Positions 16,359-26,577 are shown, numbered from the stretch's first letter. The stretch: 64,000 nt of DNA from Acidimicrobiia bacterium (GCA_040878325.1 JBBDMM010000010.1:150782-214781); one strand, 5' to 3'. Program-made: numbers and translations. Notes: a model not told the origin generated them from the letters alone.

Positions 16359-16699
16359 ATGACCGTCGAGTACACCCTCGGCTACACGGTGCGATCCGTC
16401 AACGACGACCCGCTATGCGATGCGGTGGTGCGCCATGTCTTCAGCAGATCAGGTACGGCACAAGGTGGGGTCGTTGAGGTGGTGCTCGCTGCCGATCACT
16501 TCGAGATCGTGTCGCTGGAGGGGCCCGAGTGCGGGACCGGGCCAAATTGGGACACGACCGGTCGTGACGACATCACCGCCGAGTGGGCGCGCCAGGTTGC
16601 GGTCACCTTCCACGGAACGATTGCGAGCGGCGTTCTCACCGGGACCGTCGCTGAGGAGGGGGCGGGGAGTTCCTCGAGATCAGCGCGACGAAGAGTTGA
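16359..16699 (+). pseudogene. Possible frameshifted remnant of a small secreted or lipoprotein-type gene
   Basis: From about 16359 one frame reads MTVEYTLGYTVRSV...ADHFEIVSLEGPECG...VTFHGTIASGVLTGTVAEE with coding-like composition. At a G-run (16657-16662) the sensible continuation (GGEFLEISATKS, stop at 16697-16699) is in another frame, as if one G were missing. No good start or signal sequence precedes the ATG, so the 5' part may also be lost. It could be a decayed gene or an assembly error in a homopolymer; no family was recognised. Confidence 0.4.
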
Positions 16700-16703
16700 T
16701 CAG

Positions 16704-17294
16704 TCAGGTACAGAGATCCTGGTGCGCCTTGAAGTCGAGGTAGGCGGAGCCCAGCAGGCTGGAGCCGAAGTCCTCTCGATACTTGAAGAAGGCGATGCAG
16801 TACACGAACTCCATCCGATCGCGAGTTTCCGAGTCCTCCGGGTAGGTGAGCATCACCGCGGCGGTGGCGTCGAGGTAGAACTCGGCGTAGCGGCGTTCGG
16901 CGGTTGGACCGCCGCCGTAGGCCTCCTGAGCCAGGCCATACGCCGCGGCCAGGTCGGCTTTCGCTGCCTCATCGTCTCCGGCGATCCGGTTGAACCATGA
17001 TCGGTACATCAGATAGCGCGGATCGGCTGGTCTCGACTGCACCGCGTCATTGGCCAGCCCGATCTTCGTACCGATCCCGAGGTCAGGGTCGAGAGCCTGG
17101 GTGATCTCCGCTTGGGCTTTCTCGTCGTCACTTCGGGCGTCAGTGGTTGACCCGGCGGCCTGAACGTCGGTCGGGTTCTCCGGCGCGCTGAGGTCGCCTC
17201 CGCCCGCTGACCCTTCCACGAACTCCAGCAACTCCCCGTAGCTGCACGCACTCAGAAGCAGCGACGCCAGGAAGACAGGGATCACTCGTTTCAT
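16704..17294 (-). CDS. Putative lipoprotein
   Basis: 196 residues with a clear lipoprotein signal: MKRVIPVFLASLLLSAC, lipobox LLSAC, Cys17. The mature part is an Asp/Glu-rich linker, then an alpha-helical region (LGLANDAV-like, RYLMYRSWFNRIAGDDEAAK, YAEFYLDATAAVM) that may form TPR-like helical repeats. Two late cysteines (YC and DLC) may form a disulfide. Its start overlaps the preceding lipoprotein gene by 4 bases (ATGA), so the two are co-translated. Function unknown. Confidence 0.8.
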   Translation of the reverse strand: MKRVIPVFLASLLLSACSYGELLEFVEGSAGGGDLSAPENPTDVQAAGSTTDARSDDEKAQAEITQALDPDLGIGTKIGLANDAVQSRPADPRYLMYRSWFNRIAGDDEAAKADLAAAYGLAQEAYGGGPTAERRYAEFYLDATAAVMLTYPEDSETRDRMEFVYCIAFFKYREDFGSSLLGSAYLDFKAHQDLCT

Positions 17295-17926
17295 GGCTCC
17301 GGCCTCTCCAACTCGAACTGCGCTTCGCCTTCCTCCAGCGAGGCTCCCGTCGAGAGGGACCGCAGCATGTCTGCGACGAGCGCCGTCATGGTGAAGACGT
17401 AGGGACCCTCCTCGTCGGCCCCCGCGATCCTGAGGACCATGCGGGTGATGTTCTGCTCGGCGATCACCGGATGAGTGAGCACCGAGTTCACGAGGAGGGT
17501 CGCCTGGTCGTCATCCTCCGCATACAGCCCGGCCGAGTCGCCGAACTCGATGACTACGAGGGACGACCCAGTACCCGAGATCGGCCAGACGAAGATCTCG
17601 ATCCCGGTGAGGTCGATGCCGGCATCCTCCAGGTCCGCAAGGATGAGCAGCGTGGCGATCTCGTCTGGTGGACCGCCGAGAACCGCGTTGACCCCGGTCG
17701 CCGGCTCGGAGGGGGGCATCGGTTCAATCGAGAAGATGTCTACCAAGAACGGGTCGAGTGTGGTCGTCGTGGTGGGCGGAAGAGTGGTGGTCGTCGGTCC
17801 GCTTGACGTGACGGTGGTCGCACTGGCAGCGGTCGATGTGGTGGCGATCGGATTGGACGATCCGTCACCTCCGCCGCAGGCCGCGGCGACAAGGGTGAGG
17901 ATGACCACCAGGCCCCTCTGGCGCAT
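17291..17926 (-). CDS. Putative lipoprotein with Thr/Ser-rich linker
   Basis: 211 residues: MRQRGLVVILTLVAAACGGG signal with lipobox AAAC, then a Thr/Ser/Pro linker (TTTTLPPTTTTTL), typical of actinobacterial surface lipoproteins. A compact domain of about 140 residues follows and contains no family motif I recognise. It is the first gene of the two-gene lipoprotein unit. Confidence 0.8.
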   Translation of the reverse strand: MRQRGLVVILTLVAAACGGGDGSSNPIATTSTAASATTVTSSGPTTTTLPPTTTTTLDPFLVDIFSIEPMPPSEPATGVNAVLGGPPDEIATLLILADLEDAGIDLTGIEIFVWPISGTGSSLVVIEFGDSAGLYAEDDDQATLLVNSVLTHPVIAEQNITRMVLRIAGADEEGPYVFTMTALVADMLRSLSTGASLEEGEAQFELERPEP

Positions 17927-17963
17927 CAGGGAACGCTAGCGGGGAAGGCGTCGTGGTGGAGGT

Positions 17964-18410
17964 TCACCCCACCCCGGCGAGCGCCTCCTGCAGGGTGGCC
18001 CAGGGGAGGTCGGCACACTTGATCCGCACCGGGAAACGGCGGACTCCGGCCAGTGCCTCGAGGTCGCCGAGGACGGCACCGGGACGCTCCGGATCTACCC
18101 CGGAATCGCCGGGCTCGATGTCGAGGAGACGCTTGACCTGGTGAACCAGTTCGTCGATCTCCGTGGTGGAAAGGCCGATCAACTTGTCGGCCATCATCGA
18201 CCCGGACGCCTGGCTGATCGAGCATCCCCGGCCCCTCACCGCCACATCGGTCACTTTGCCGTCTTCGATCCGCAGTTCGACGGTGACCTCGTCGCCGCAG
18301 AGTGGGTTCACACCCTCGGCCCGGGCGTCGGCTCCCTCGATGTGGCCGGCGTGTCGGGGCTTGCGGTAGTGGTCGAGGATGACCTGCCGGTACAACTCGT
18401 CAAGCGACAC
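17964..18410 (-). CDS. sufU: SufU-type Fe-S assembly protein (zinc-dependent sulfurtransferase)
   Basis: 148 residues beginning VSLDELYRQVILDHYRKPRH. The three zinc-binding cysteines and the Asp are in NPLCGDEV (Cys and Asp), GRGCSISQASGSMM and RIKCADLPW. The 18-residue insert after the second Cys distinguishes SufU from IscU. SufU accepts sulfur from the SufS persulfide and passes it to SufBCD. The GTG start at 18410 overlaps the end of sufS, so the pair is translationally coupled. Confidence 0.95.
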   Translation of the reverse strand: MSLDELYRQVILDHYRKPRHAGHIEGADARAEGVNPLCGDEVTVELRIEDGKVTDVAVRGRGCSISQASGSMMADKLIGLSTTEIDELVHQVKRLLDIEPGDSGVDPERPGAVLGDLEALAGVRRFPVRIKCADLPWATLQEALAGVG

Positions 18411-19629
18411 CGAAGATCCTCCTCGCCTCGTGCAGTGCCGCCACGAGGGCGTCGACCTCTTCGGGAATGTTGTAGACGTAAAAGGATGCCCGAGCGGTCG
18501 CCGGCACACCGAGCACTCGCATCAACGGCTTGGCGCAGTGGTGACCGGCCCGAATCGCCACCCCGGCTTGATCGAGAATGGTGGCCAGGTCGTGGGGGTG
18601 GATGTCGGCGAGGGTGAACGACACCGCCGCCCCCCGCTTCTGGGGATCCATTGGCCCGTAAATCGTCAGGTCGGGGATCTCCGAGAGTTTCTCCAACGCG
18701 TATGCGGTGATCTCGATCTCGTGGGCGCGCACCTCGTCCATCCCGACTTTGGATAGGTAGTCGACGGCGGCACCGAACCCGATGGCCTGGGCGATCGGGG
18801 GGGTACCCGCCTCGAACTTGTGGGGCACTTCGGCCCAGGTGGATGCTTCGAAATCGACGTCGCGGATCATCTCGCCGCCGCCCTCGGCGGGCTCCATCTC
18901 CTCGAGGCGCTCCATCCGTCCCCACATCGCCCCGACTCCGGTGGGGCCGAGCATCTTGTGGGCGCTGAAGGCCACGAAGTCCGCGCCCATCGCCTGAACA
19001 TCGACGGCCGAATGCGGGATGAGCTGGGCGCCGTCGACGACGGTGAGGGCGCCGACGGCCTTGGCGGCGGCAACGGCCTCGGCGACCGGCCCGAACGAGC
19101 CGAGCACATTCGACATGCCCGAGATCGACACGATCTTTGCCCGCTCGTCGACCACTTCCCCGATGCGAGAGATGTCCACCATGAAGTCCTCGGTGAGCGG
19201 CAGGTAGACGAGTTCGGCTCCCGTGTGGCGGGTGATCAACTGCCAGGGCACGACGTTGGCGTGGTGCTCCATATGGGTGAGGACGATGCGATCGCCGGGC
19301 TTCAGGTGGTAGAGGCCCCAGCCGTACCCGATGTGGTTGATCGCAGACGTGGTGCTGCGGGTGAACACCACCTCGCGTTCGGTGGTGGCGTTGATGAAGC
19401 GGGCGATCTTGAGGCGGGCGCCCTCGTACAGGTCGGTCGCCTCCTCGGCGAGTTTGTAGGCCCCGCGGTGGACGTTGGCGTTGTGCTTCCGGTAGTAATC
19501 GTCGACCGCGTCGAGCACCTGCACCGGCTTCTGGGTGGTCGCGGCGCTGTCGAGGTAGACGAGCGGCTTGCCGTTCATCTCCCGCGAGAGGATGGGGAAG
19601 TCGCTGCGGAGGTGGGCGAGGTCGGTCAT
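18400..19629 (-). CDS. sufS: Cysteine desulfurase SufS
   Basis: 409-residue class V PLP enzyme. Key sites: YLDSAATTQKP near the start, the PLP lysine in FSAHKMLGPTGVG, and the catalytic persulfide cysteine in RAGHHCAKPLM. This is a group II (SufS/CsdA) desulfurase that removes sulfur from cysteine for Fe-S assembly. It overlaps sufU downstream, while upstream a 148-base gap with heptamer repeats separates it from sufC2. Confidence 0.97.
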   Translation of the reverse strand: MTDLAHLRSDFPILSREMNGKPLVYLDSAATTQKPVQVLDAVDDYYRKHNANVHRGAYKLAEEATDLYEGARLKIARFINATTEREVVFTRSTTSAINHIGYGWGLYHLKPGDRIVLTHMEHHANVVPWQLITRHTGAELVYLPLTEDFMVDISRIGEVVDERAKIVSISGMSNVLGSFGPVAEAVAAAKAVGALTVVDGAQLIPHSAVDVQAMGADFVAFSAHKMLGPTGVGAMWGRMERLEEMEPAEGGGEMIRDVDFEASTWAEVPHKFEAGTPPIAQAIGFGAAVDYLSKVGMDEVRAHEIEITAYALEKLSEIPDLTIYGPMDPQKRGAAVSFTLADIHPHDLATILDQAGVAIRAGHHCAKPLMRVLGVPATARASFYVYNIPEEVDALVAALHEARRIFGVA

Positions 19630-19632
19630 GGG

Positions 19633-19649
19633 GCCGCCCTACGGGCGGC
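19633..19649 (-). terminator. Hairpin upstream of sufS
   Basis: GCCGCCC, loop TAC, GGGCGGC: a perfect 7-bp stem four bases before the sufS start. Since it lies within the probable sufC2-sufS operon it may modulate rather than end transcription. Confidence 0.4.
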
Positions 19650-19759
19650 GCGATGCGCGATGCGCAATGCGCTACCGGCCCAACCTGTCTGAAAACCTCC
19701 GACGCGCCGCGCATTGCGCATTGCGCATTGCGAGTCGCGCATCGCGCATCGCGCATTGC
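19650..19759. repeat. Inverted arrays of heptamers GCGATGC / GCGCATT
   Basis: Left array 19650-19672: GCGATGC, GCGATGC, GCAATGC, GC. Right array 19709-19759: GCGCATT three times, GCGAGTC, GCGCATC twice, GCGCATT, GC. The words are complementary, and an outer CTACCGGC (19672) / GCCGGTAG (19765) pair also exists. It fills the gap between sufC2 and sufS. Confidence 0.8.
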
Positions 19760-19777
19760 TGGGCGCCGGTAGCGCCC

Positions 19778-20530
19778 TCACGCCTTCACCTCCCGGAACG
19801 CGTCGTACCCCTCTTCCTCGATCCGCTTGGCGAGGTCGGGGCCGCCGGTCTCCACCACCCGGCCGTCCACGAACACGTGAACCACGTCCGGGGTGATGTA
19901 GTCGAGCATCCGTTGGTAATGGGTGATGATGAGGAAGCCTCGCTCCGGTGAAGCCAGCTGGGTGACACCTTCGGCGACGATCTTCAGGGCGTCGATGTCG
20001 AGGCCCGAATCGGTCTCGTCCATGACCGCCAATTCGGGCTCGAGCACCGACATCTGCAGGATCTCGTTGCGCTTTCGCTCGCCTCCTGAGAAGCCCTCGT
20101 TGAGGTACCGGTCGGCGAATTCGACCTCCATACCCAATGCCTTCATGGTGTCTGCCACCTTCAGCCGCAGTTCGAGCACCGTGTATTCCGTGCCGGTGCG
20201 GTTGCTGAGGGCACTGCGCAAGAAGTTGACCACCGAGACGCCCGGGATCTCCTCGGGATACTGAAAGGCGAGGAACATTCCGGCCCGGCCCCGCTGGTCG
20301 GGGGTCCATGCGGAAATGTCCTCTCCCTTGAAGAGGATTCGCCCCCCGGTCACCTTGTAGCCGGGGTGGCCCATCAGGACATTGCCGAGCGTGGACTTCC
20401 CCGAGCCATTCGGGCCCATCAACGCGTGGATCTCGCCCCTCTCGACGACCACCGATACCCCCTTGAGGATCTCGGTCCCCTCGGCAGAGGCGCGCAGGTC
20501 TTCGATGACGAGCAACGGGGGGGAGGACAT
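19778..20530 (-). CDS. sufC: Fe-S cluster assembly ATPase SufC (second copy)
   Basis: 250 residues from the ATG at 20530 (MSSPPLLVIEDLR); an earlier in-frame start would add 17 atypical residues. Walker A is GPNGSGKST, the Q-loop AFQYPEEIPGV, the signature FSGGERKRNEILQ, Walker B LAVMDETDSGLD and the H-loop ITHYQR. It is closer to the canonical SufC pattern than the copy at 11.3 kb. It is presumably co-transcribed with sufS and sufU. Both copies look catalytically intact. Confidence 0.95.
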   Translation of the reverse strand: MSSPPLLVIEDLRASAEGTEILKGVSVVVERGEIHALMGPNGSGKSTLGNVLMGHPGYKVTGGRILFKGEDISAWTPDQRGRAGMFLAFQYPEEIPGVSVVNFLRSALSNRTGTEYTVLELRLKVADTMKALGMEVEFADRYLNEGFSGGERKRNEILQMSVLEPELAVMDETDSGLDIDALKIVAEGVTQLASPERGFLIITHYQRMLDYITPDVVHVFVDGRVVETGGPDLAKRIEEEGYDAFREVKA

Positions 20531-20565
20531 CGTCACAGGGTAAAGGCGGATCGCCAGGTATCGAA

Positions 20566-20634
20566 AAGATTCAAGATTCAAGAATCAAGAATCAAGAACA
20601 AGCCCGCTGGCTCTTGGCTCTTGACTCTTGGTTC
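20566..20634. repeat. Inverted arrays of the heptamer AAGANNC
   Basis: Left array 20566-20599: AAGATTC twice, AAGAATC twice, AAGAAC. Right array 20609-20634: GGCTCTT twice, GACTCTT, GGTTC. They would pair as a ~30-bp hairpin with a 9-base loop, ending 4 bases before the stop side of the minus-strand LLM gene, where it could act as its terminator. Confidence 0.8.
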
Positions 20635-20638
20635 CTTC

Positions 20639-21574
20639 TCAGCCCCGCAGAGCGGCGAAGAGCTCTTCGAGCACCTCGTGGTCGAAGGGGCCGAGATGTT
20701 GGACGTAGAAGCGGTCCACCCCGGCTTCCTCCAGTGCGTGGACCTCCTCGCGTACCTGGTCGGCGGTTCCCATCGGGATGTTGCGCTCCTTCATCAGCTT
20801 CTCGAGCGTCTCGGCGTCTCGTCCCATCGGGTCGGCCTCGGCGATCCGGGCGAGAACCCGTTGGAACCCCGCCTCGTCCATTCCGGCAGCCACCGAGGTC
20901 ATGACGCTGATCCGCAGCGCGTCGGGGTCTCGTGCCGCCTTCTCGGCGGCGGCCCGGGCACGCCCGATCCGCAGCTTGATCGCCTCGATCGGTCGATGGC
21001 CAAAGTTGTACTCGTCGGCATAGGTTCCGGCGAGGCGGGGGGTGCGCTTCTCTCCGCTGCCGCCGACGATCAGGGGAATCGTCCCGGTAGGACGGGGGTG
21101 CACCTCGGTGCCGTCGAACCGGTAATGCTTGCCCTCGAACGGCCCCGCCTTCCGGCCGAAGGCGTGCCACAGGTAACCGAGGGCCTCCTCCATCATTTCG
21201 AAGCGGACTCCGAGGTCGGGGAAGTCGAGCCCGTAGGTGGCGTGCTCGTCCTCCATCCATCCGGTTCCGACACCCAGCGAGAGCCGCCCGCCGCTCATCT
21301 CGTCGATCGTGGTCGCCGCTTTCGCCAGCACCGCCGGGTGGCGGAATGTGATCGGTGAGACGAGCACGATCAACTCGACCCGGCTCGTCTCGCGGGCGAG
21401 CCCTCCGAGAGTGGCGAATGCCTCGGTGGCGGGCGCAGCGGTGTTGCGCGGGAACAAGAAGTGGTCGGAGCGGGCGAACCCTTCCAAGCCGGCCTCGTCG
21501 GCGAACTTCGCCGCGCCCAGCAGGTCGGCGTAGCTCATACCGAGATGGGGTTCTGTCATCAACACGAACTGCAT
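20639..21574 (-). CDS. Luciferase-like (LLM class) F420-dependent oxidoreductase
   Basis: 311 residues from the ATG at 21574 (MQFVLMTEP), which has GGGAA nine bases upstream. It is a TIM-barrel of the bacterial-luciferase superfamily: ADEAGLEGFARSDHF, PITFRHPAVLAKAATTIDEM, SGGRLSLGVGTGWMEDEH and PLIVGGSGEKRTPRLAGTYA are the typical flavin/F420-contact segments. Actinobacterial members mostly use F420; the substrate is unknown. It stands alone. Confidence 0.9.
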   Translation of the reverse strand: MQFVLMTEPHLGMSYADLLGAAKFADEAGLEGFARSDHFLFPRNTAAPATEAFATLGGLARETSRVELIVLVSPITFRHPAVLAKAATTIDEMSGGRLSLGVGTGWMEDEHATYGLDFPDLGVRFEMMEEALGYLWHAFGRKAGPFEGKHYRFDGTEVHPRPTGTIPLIVGGSGEKRTPRLAGTYADEYNFGHRPIEAIKLRIGRARAAAEKAARDPDALRISVMTSVAAGMDEAGFQRVLARIAEADPMGRDAETLEKLMKERNIPMGTADQVREEVHALEEAGVDRFYVQHLGPFDHEVLEELFAALRG

Positions 21575-21690
21575 TGGCGTTTCCCTTCGGTCGCTCTCCG
21601 ACACTACCTGCGACCAAAGCCCCTACCGCCGATACGCCCGGCGGTCCTTACTACCCTTCACCAACCCAACGGACTCGGGAGGTCCGCCCG

Positions 21691-22830
21691 ATGAACTTCG
21701 CCGTCAGCGAAGAGCAGGAGATGCTGCGAGACACCGCCCGGCGGTTCCTCGAAGCCAAGTCGCCGTCAGAGGTCGTTCGCCGTCTGATGGAGACCGAAGA
21801 GGGCTTCGACGCCGCCCTGTGGGCCGAGATCGCATCTCAGGGTTGGCAGGCGATGGCGATTCCCGAGGAGTACGGCGGCGCCGGCTTCACCTTCATGGAA
21901 CAGGCGATCCTCATGGAAGAGATGGGCCGAGCATTGTTCCCGTCGCCGTTCCTGTCGACGGTGGTCCTTGGCGCCGACCTCATCCTCACCGCCGGCACGG
22001 AGGAGCAGAAGCAGGCGCTCGTGCCCGGTATCGCCGCCGGGGAACGAACCGTTGCCATCGCCCAGGTCGAAGCCAACGGGTCGTGGGGTGCGGACGGCAT
22101 AACGATGGTGGCCAAACGGGACGGTTCCGAGCTCATCCTCGACGGAACCAAGTCCTTCGTGGTCGATGGTCATACTGCCGACACCATCATCGTCGTGGTG
22201 CGCACCGACGACACCACCGGCGGCGAGCAGGGGATCAGCCTCGTAGTCGTCGATGCCGGGGCGGGGGGAATCACCCGGCGGCGCCTCGAGACGATGGACA
22301 TGACCCGCAAGCAGGCCGAGATCACGTTCAGCAACGTGCGGGTGCCGGCGAGGGCGGTTCTCGGCACCGAGGGGGCGGGGTGGGGAGCCCTCCAGGACAC
22401 TCTGAACAGGGCGATCGTGGCCCTCGCCTTCGAGCAGGTGGGCGGGGCGCAGAAGTGCCTCGAGATGTCGGTGCAGTACGCCAAGGACCGGGTGCAGTTC
22501 GGTCGTCCCATCGGATCGTTTCAGGCGATCAAGCACAAGTGCGCCGACATGCTGGTCGACGTCGAGTCGGCCAAATCGGCCGCGTACTACGCCGGGTGGG
22601 CGGTCACTGCCGACGATGCCGAGGCGAAGATCGTCGGTCCGCTGGCGAAGTCGTATTGCTCGGAGGCGTACTTCCACTGTGCCTCGGAGAACATCCAGAT
22701 CCACGGCGGGATCGGCTTCACCTGGGAGCACGACGCCCATCTCTACTTCAAGCGGGCCAAGACCGACGAGTTGCTGTTTGGAAGCCCCGCCTTCCACCGG
22801 TTGGTGCTGGCGGACCGGTTGGGTATCTAA
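21691..22830 (+). CDS. Acyl-CoA dehydrogenase
   Basis: 379 residues starting MNFAVSEEQEMLRDTARRF, with GGGAGG nine bases upstream. The N-terminal helical domain has IPEEYGGAGFTFMEQAILMEEMGR. The middle beta domain is followed by the C-terminal domain with YAKDRVQFGRPIGSFQAIKHKCAD and the final QIHGGIGFTWEHDAHLYFKR. FAD-dependent alpha,beta-dehydrogenation of an acyl-CoA is expected; the shortish form and WEHDAHLYFKR end match the FadE group used for steroid or branched substrates in actinobacteria, but the substrate is not assigned. Confidence 0.92.
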   Translation: MNFAVSEEQEMLRDTARRFLEAKSPSEVVRRLMETEEGFDAALWAEIASQGWQAMAIPEEYGGAGFTFMEQAILMEEMGRALFPSPFLSTVVLGADLILTAGTEEQKQALVPGIAAGERTVAIAQVEANGSWGADGITMVAKRDGSELILDGTKSFVVDGHTADTIIVVVRTDDTTGGEQGISLVVVDAGAGGITRRRLETMDMTRKQAEITFSNVRVPARAVLGTEGAGWGALQDTLNRAIVALAFEQVGGAQKCLEMSVQYAKDRVQFGRPIGSFQAIKHKCADMLVDVESAKSAAYYAGWAVTADDAEAKIVGPLAKSYCSEAYFHCASENIQIHGGIGFTWEHDAHLYFKRAKTDELLFGSPAFHRLVLADRLGI

Positions 22831-22860
22831 ACGGGTGAGCGAATAGGTCGCTCACCCGTT
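22830..22860. terminator. Bidirectional terminator overlapping two stop codons
   Basis: AACGGGTGAGCGA, loop ATAGG, TCGCTCACCCGTT: a perfect 13-bp stem. The plus-strand gene's TAA (22828-22830) and the minus-strand gene's TAA (complement of 22859-22861) touch the two feet of the hairpin. Confidence 0.8.
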
Positions 22861-23482
22861 AGCCATCGAGCAACGACTCGGCGATCTGGGTGATCGCGTC
22901 GGCCGGCAACTCGCCGGTTAGACGGCTGGCCACAGTGCCGTCAGCATTCACGAAGACCCAGTAGGGGAATGCGTTGAGCCCGAACACGTCGCCGACCGAG
23001 TAGTCGCTGTCGTCAAGGATTACCGGGGCGGTCCAGCCCTCCGAGGCGAGCCACTCGGACGGCGGGAAGTTGGGGCGGCTTTCGGCGGTGCTGGTCGCAA
23101 CCGAGTAGAGGTCGACCCCATCGGGCTTGAGGCCCGCGTCGACCCACGCCTGCACAACAGGGACCTCGGCCTGGCAGTGCGAGCACCAATGCGCCAGGAA
23201 GATGATGATCTTCGGTCGGCCGTCGCTGGTTATCGAGACAGACTGGCCATCGAAGTCGGCGCCCTCGACCGTCGGGGCGGGCATGCCGGCGGCAGGATCC
23301 GTGGCTGAGTCGTCGAACCGCGGCAGGGCGGCGCCGGTGATCGTCGGCTCCCCGAACTCAGCTGCCCCCGACCCTCCCGAGTCGAAGGTCAGCACCACGA
23401 CGGTGATCAGGACGATGGCCACCAGCCCGCCGAGGACTGGCAGCCAGGGAAAAGGGCGCGCGGCAATGCTGCGGTTGGTCAT
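22859..23482 (-). CDS. Thioredoxin-fold (TlpA/DsbA-like) membrane-anchored protein
   Basis: 207 residues. An N-terminal anchor helix (FPWLPVLGGLVAIVLITVVVL) is followed by an extracytoplasmic thioredoxin domain with the redox motif HWCSHCQAE (CxxC with Ser-His) and the cis-Pro region NAFPYWVFV. The start (ATG 23482) overlaps the upstream dsbB-like gene by 4 bases. Together they look like a DsbB-family oxidase and its thiol-disulfide partner, making or reducing disulfides in exported proteins. Confidence 0.9.
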   Translation of the reverse strand: MTNRSIAARPFPWLPVLGGLVAIVLITVVVLTFDSGGSGAAEFGEPTITGAALPRFDDSATDPAAGMPAPTVEGADFDGQSVSITSDGRPKIIIFLAHWCSHCQAEVPVVQAWVDAGLKPDGVDLYSVATSTAESRPNFPPSEWLASEGWTAPVILDDSDYSVGDVFGLNAFPYWVFVNADGTVASRLTGELPADAITQIAESLLDG

Positions 23483-24099
23483 GAATCCTCCTCGGAATCG
23501 GAAACTTCGTCGATCGACGATCGGCGCGCCCGGGCCGAAGGACCATCGAGGGCCAACGCCGTGACGATCGAGGCGAACGCCACCAGCGCCATGAAGGGGA
23601 TCGACACGAAGTCGAACTTCCACACGTAGGCCGCGCTGCATGGCGCGAAAAGGTCGCATGTGCCTCGGGCCAGGCTGGGGAAGTGCTGGATCATGTAGTG
23701 GTAAGCCGAGATCACCCCACCGGCCGCGGCGACGGGTATCGCGTAGATCCGGATGGCGCGGTCTCGGCGAAACGCGGCGATGCCGAGAATGATCGCCAGG
23801 GGATACATGGCGATCCGCTGGTACCAGCAGTATTCACAGGGCGTGAAACCGGCGACCTCGGAGTAGTAGAGGCTCCCCAGAGTGGCGACGACGGCCATGA
23901 ACCAGGCGAGCCACAGACCGTACCCCTGTACCGAGTCCGCGAGGCGCTGCAACGCTCGGGATGCGCCGGCGGACACTCGGGCCACCACCCACAGGCCGGC
24001 GATGCCGAGGACGAGGAGACTGAGTGCAATCGCCCCGACGGCGAGAAACGTGGAAACGGTGTTGACGGACAGGTGGATACCTCGAGAGGTGGGCACCAC
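23479..24099 (-). CDS. DsbB-family disulfide bond formation protein
   Basis: 206 residues with about five hydrophobic helices. The first catalytic pair, PCEYCWYQRIAMYPL, is the DsbB/BdbC signature (CxxC followed by Q-R), and a second cysteine pair lies in RGTCDLFAPCSAAYV. DsbB proteins reoxidise the thioredoxin-fold partner and pass electrons to quinone. The downstream CSHC thioredoxin-fold gene overlaps it, which supports a functional pair. Confidence 0.9.
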   Translation of the reverse strand: MVPTSRGIHLSVNTVSTFLAVGAIALSLLVLGIAGLWVVARVSAGASRALQRLADSVQGYGLWLAWFMAVVATLGSLYYSEVAGFTPCEYCWYQRIAMYPLAIILGIAAFRRDRAIRIYAIPVAAAGGVISAYHYMIQHFPSLARGTCDLFAPCSAAYVWKFDFVSIPFMALVAFASIVTALALDGPSARARRSSIDEVSDSEEDS

Positions 24100-24202
24100 C
24101 GAGGTTAACGGCTCCCCGCGTGCTGCCCGTGGGGCCGGTGGCGGTTCCGGCCGGAGCTTTCTGGCACGTTACGCCCCAACTCCTCCCCAAGTCATGGCTG
24201 TC

Positions 24203-24216
24203 CCAATCGCCAATCG
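24203..24216. repeat. Heptamer repeat CCAATCG x2
   Basis: CCAATCG twice, then CCAGCTG, about 40 bases upstream of the next gene. It is the same word as the array at 5754-5774. Confidence 0.5.
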
Positions 24217-24254
24217 CCAGCTGAGAGAAGCGAGGCCCTGGGTACCATTCCCTC

Positions 24255-24665
24255 ATGGGTGCAGTTGCAGTTGGAGCCCTCCTCGCCGCGGCCCTGGTCG
24301 CGATCATCGCCCTCATGGTGTGGCAGGCCGCCAGACGGAGCGGCGCCGACGACCCGGCGGAGTATCTGGTGCCCGAGGCGGCACGATTCGTATACGAGCG
24401 GCTGTCGGACCGGGCAATGGAGTCGCTCGATCTCGACGACGTGAACCTTCTGCTCGAGTGGCAGGTCCACTTTCACCAGGTGGTCGCGCCGCGCGAGGGC
24501 AAGGAGCGCCCGATCGTCGGTAGCGGCGATTCGATCGAGTACTTGATGGAGCGGTCCGCAGAGTCGGGTCGATCGTTCGATGTCCTCGACATCGCAGAGG
24601 TGATCGCGGCCGACACCGAGTATCTGGTGTCGATCGGAGCGGTGGGTGAGGCGGTGAACCAATGA
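24255..24665 (+). CDS. Hypothetical protein with an N-terminal membrane helix
   Basis: 136 residues: one hydrophobic helix (VGALLAAALVAIIALMVW), then a mostly helical cytoplasmic or extracytoplasmic domain with many acidic residues (ESLDLDDVNLLLEWQVHFHQ, IEYLMERSAESG). No family recognised. It overlaps the zinc-ribbon gene by 4 bases (ATGA), which in turn overlaps the mutase gene, so the three are translationally coupled. Confidence 0.75.
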   Translation: MGAVAVGALLAAALVAIIALMVWQAARRSGADDPAEYLVPEAARFVYERLSDRAMESLDLDDVNLLLEWQVHFHQVVAPREGKERPIVGSGDSIEYLMERSAESGRSFDVLDIAEVIAADTEYLVSIGAVGEAVNQ

Positions 24666-24939
24666 TCGTTCGGTGTGGGAGGTGCGGGTCGCAGTTCGAT
24701 GTCCCCGGCGTGGGCCGCCATGTGTGCCCGACGTGCGGCACCCCGAACGACGTCCGCGCCACGACCGGAGCCAACGGGTTGCAAACGCCCCCGCCACCAC
24801 CGCCTGCTCCGGACCGCCCCTCCCCCCGGGTGATCTGTCCCGGCTGCGGCTACAAGTTCATCGTCGGATCGGTCGAGGTGGCACCCTGCCCCAACTGTGG
24901 CGAGGCGGTTACCGTTTCGTCGGACGAAGGTGAGGAAGA

Positions 24940-24943
<4 letters not shown>
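24662..24943 (+). CDS. Double zinc-ribbon protein
   Basis: 93 residues with two CxxC...CxxC ribbons: RCGRCGSQFD...HVCPTCGTP and VICPGCGYKF...APCPNCGEA, separated by a proline-rich linker (PPPPPPAPD). The end is acidic. Such proteins usually mediate protein or nucleic-acid contacts. It is sandwiched by 4-base overlaps between a membrane-anchored protein and a methylmalonyl-CoA-mutase-like gene, so its role may concern one of these. Confidence 0.85.
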
Positions 24944-26573
<1,630 letters not shown>

Positions 26574-26577
<4 letters not shown>

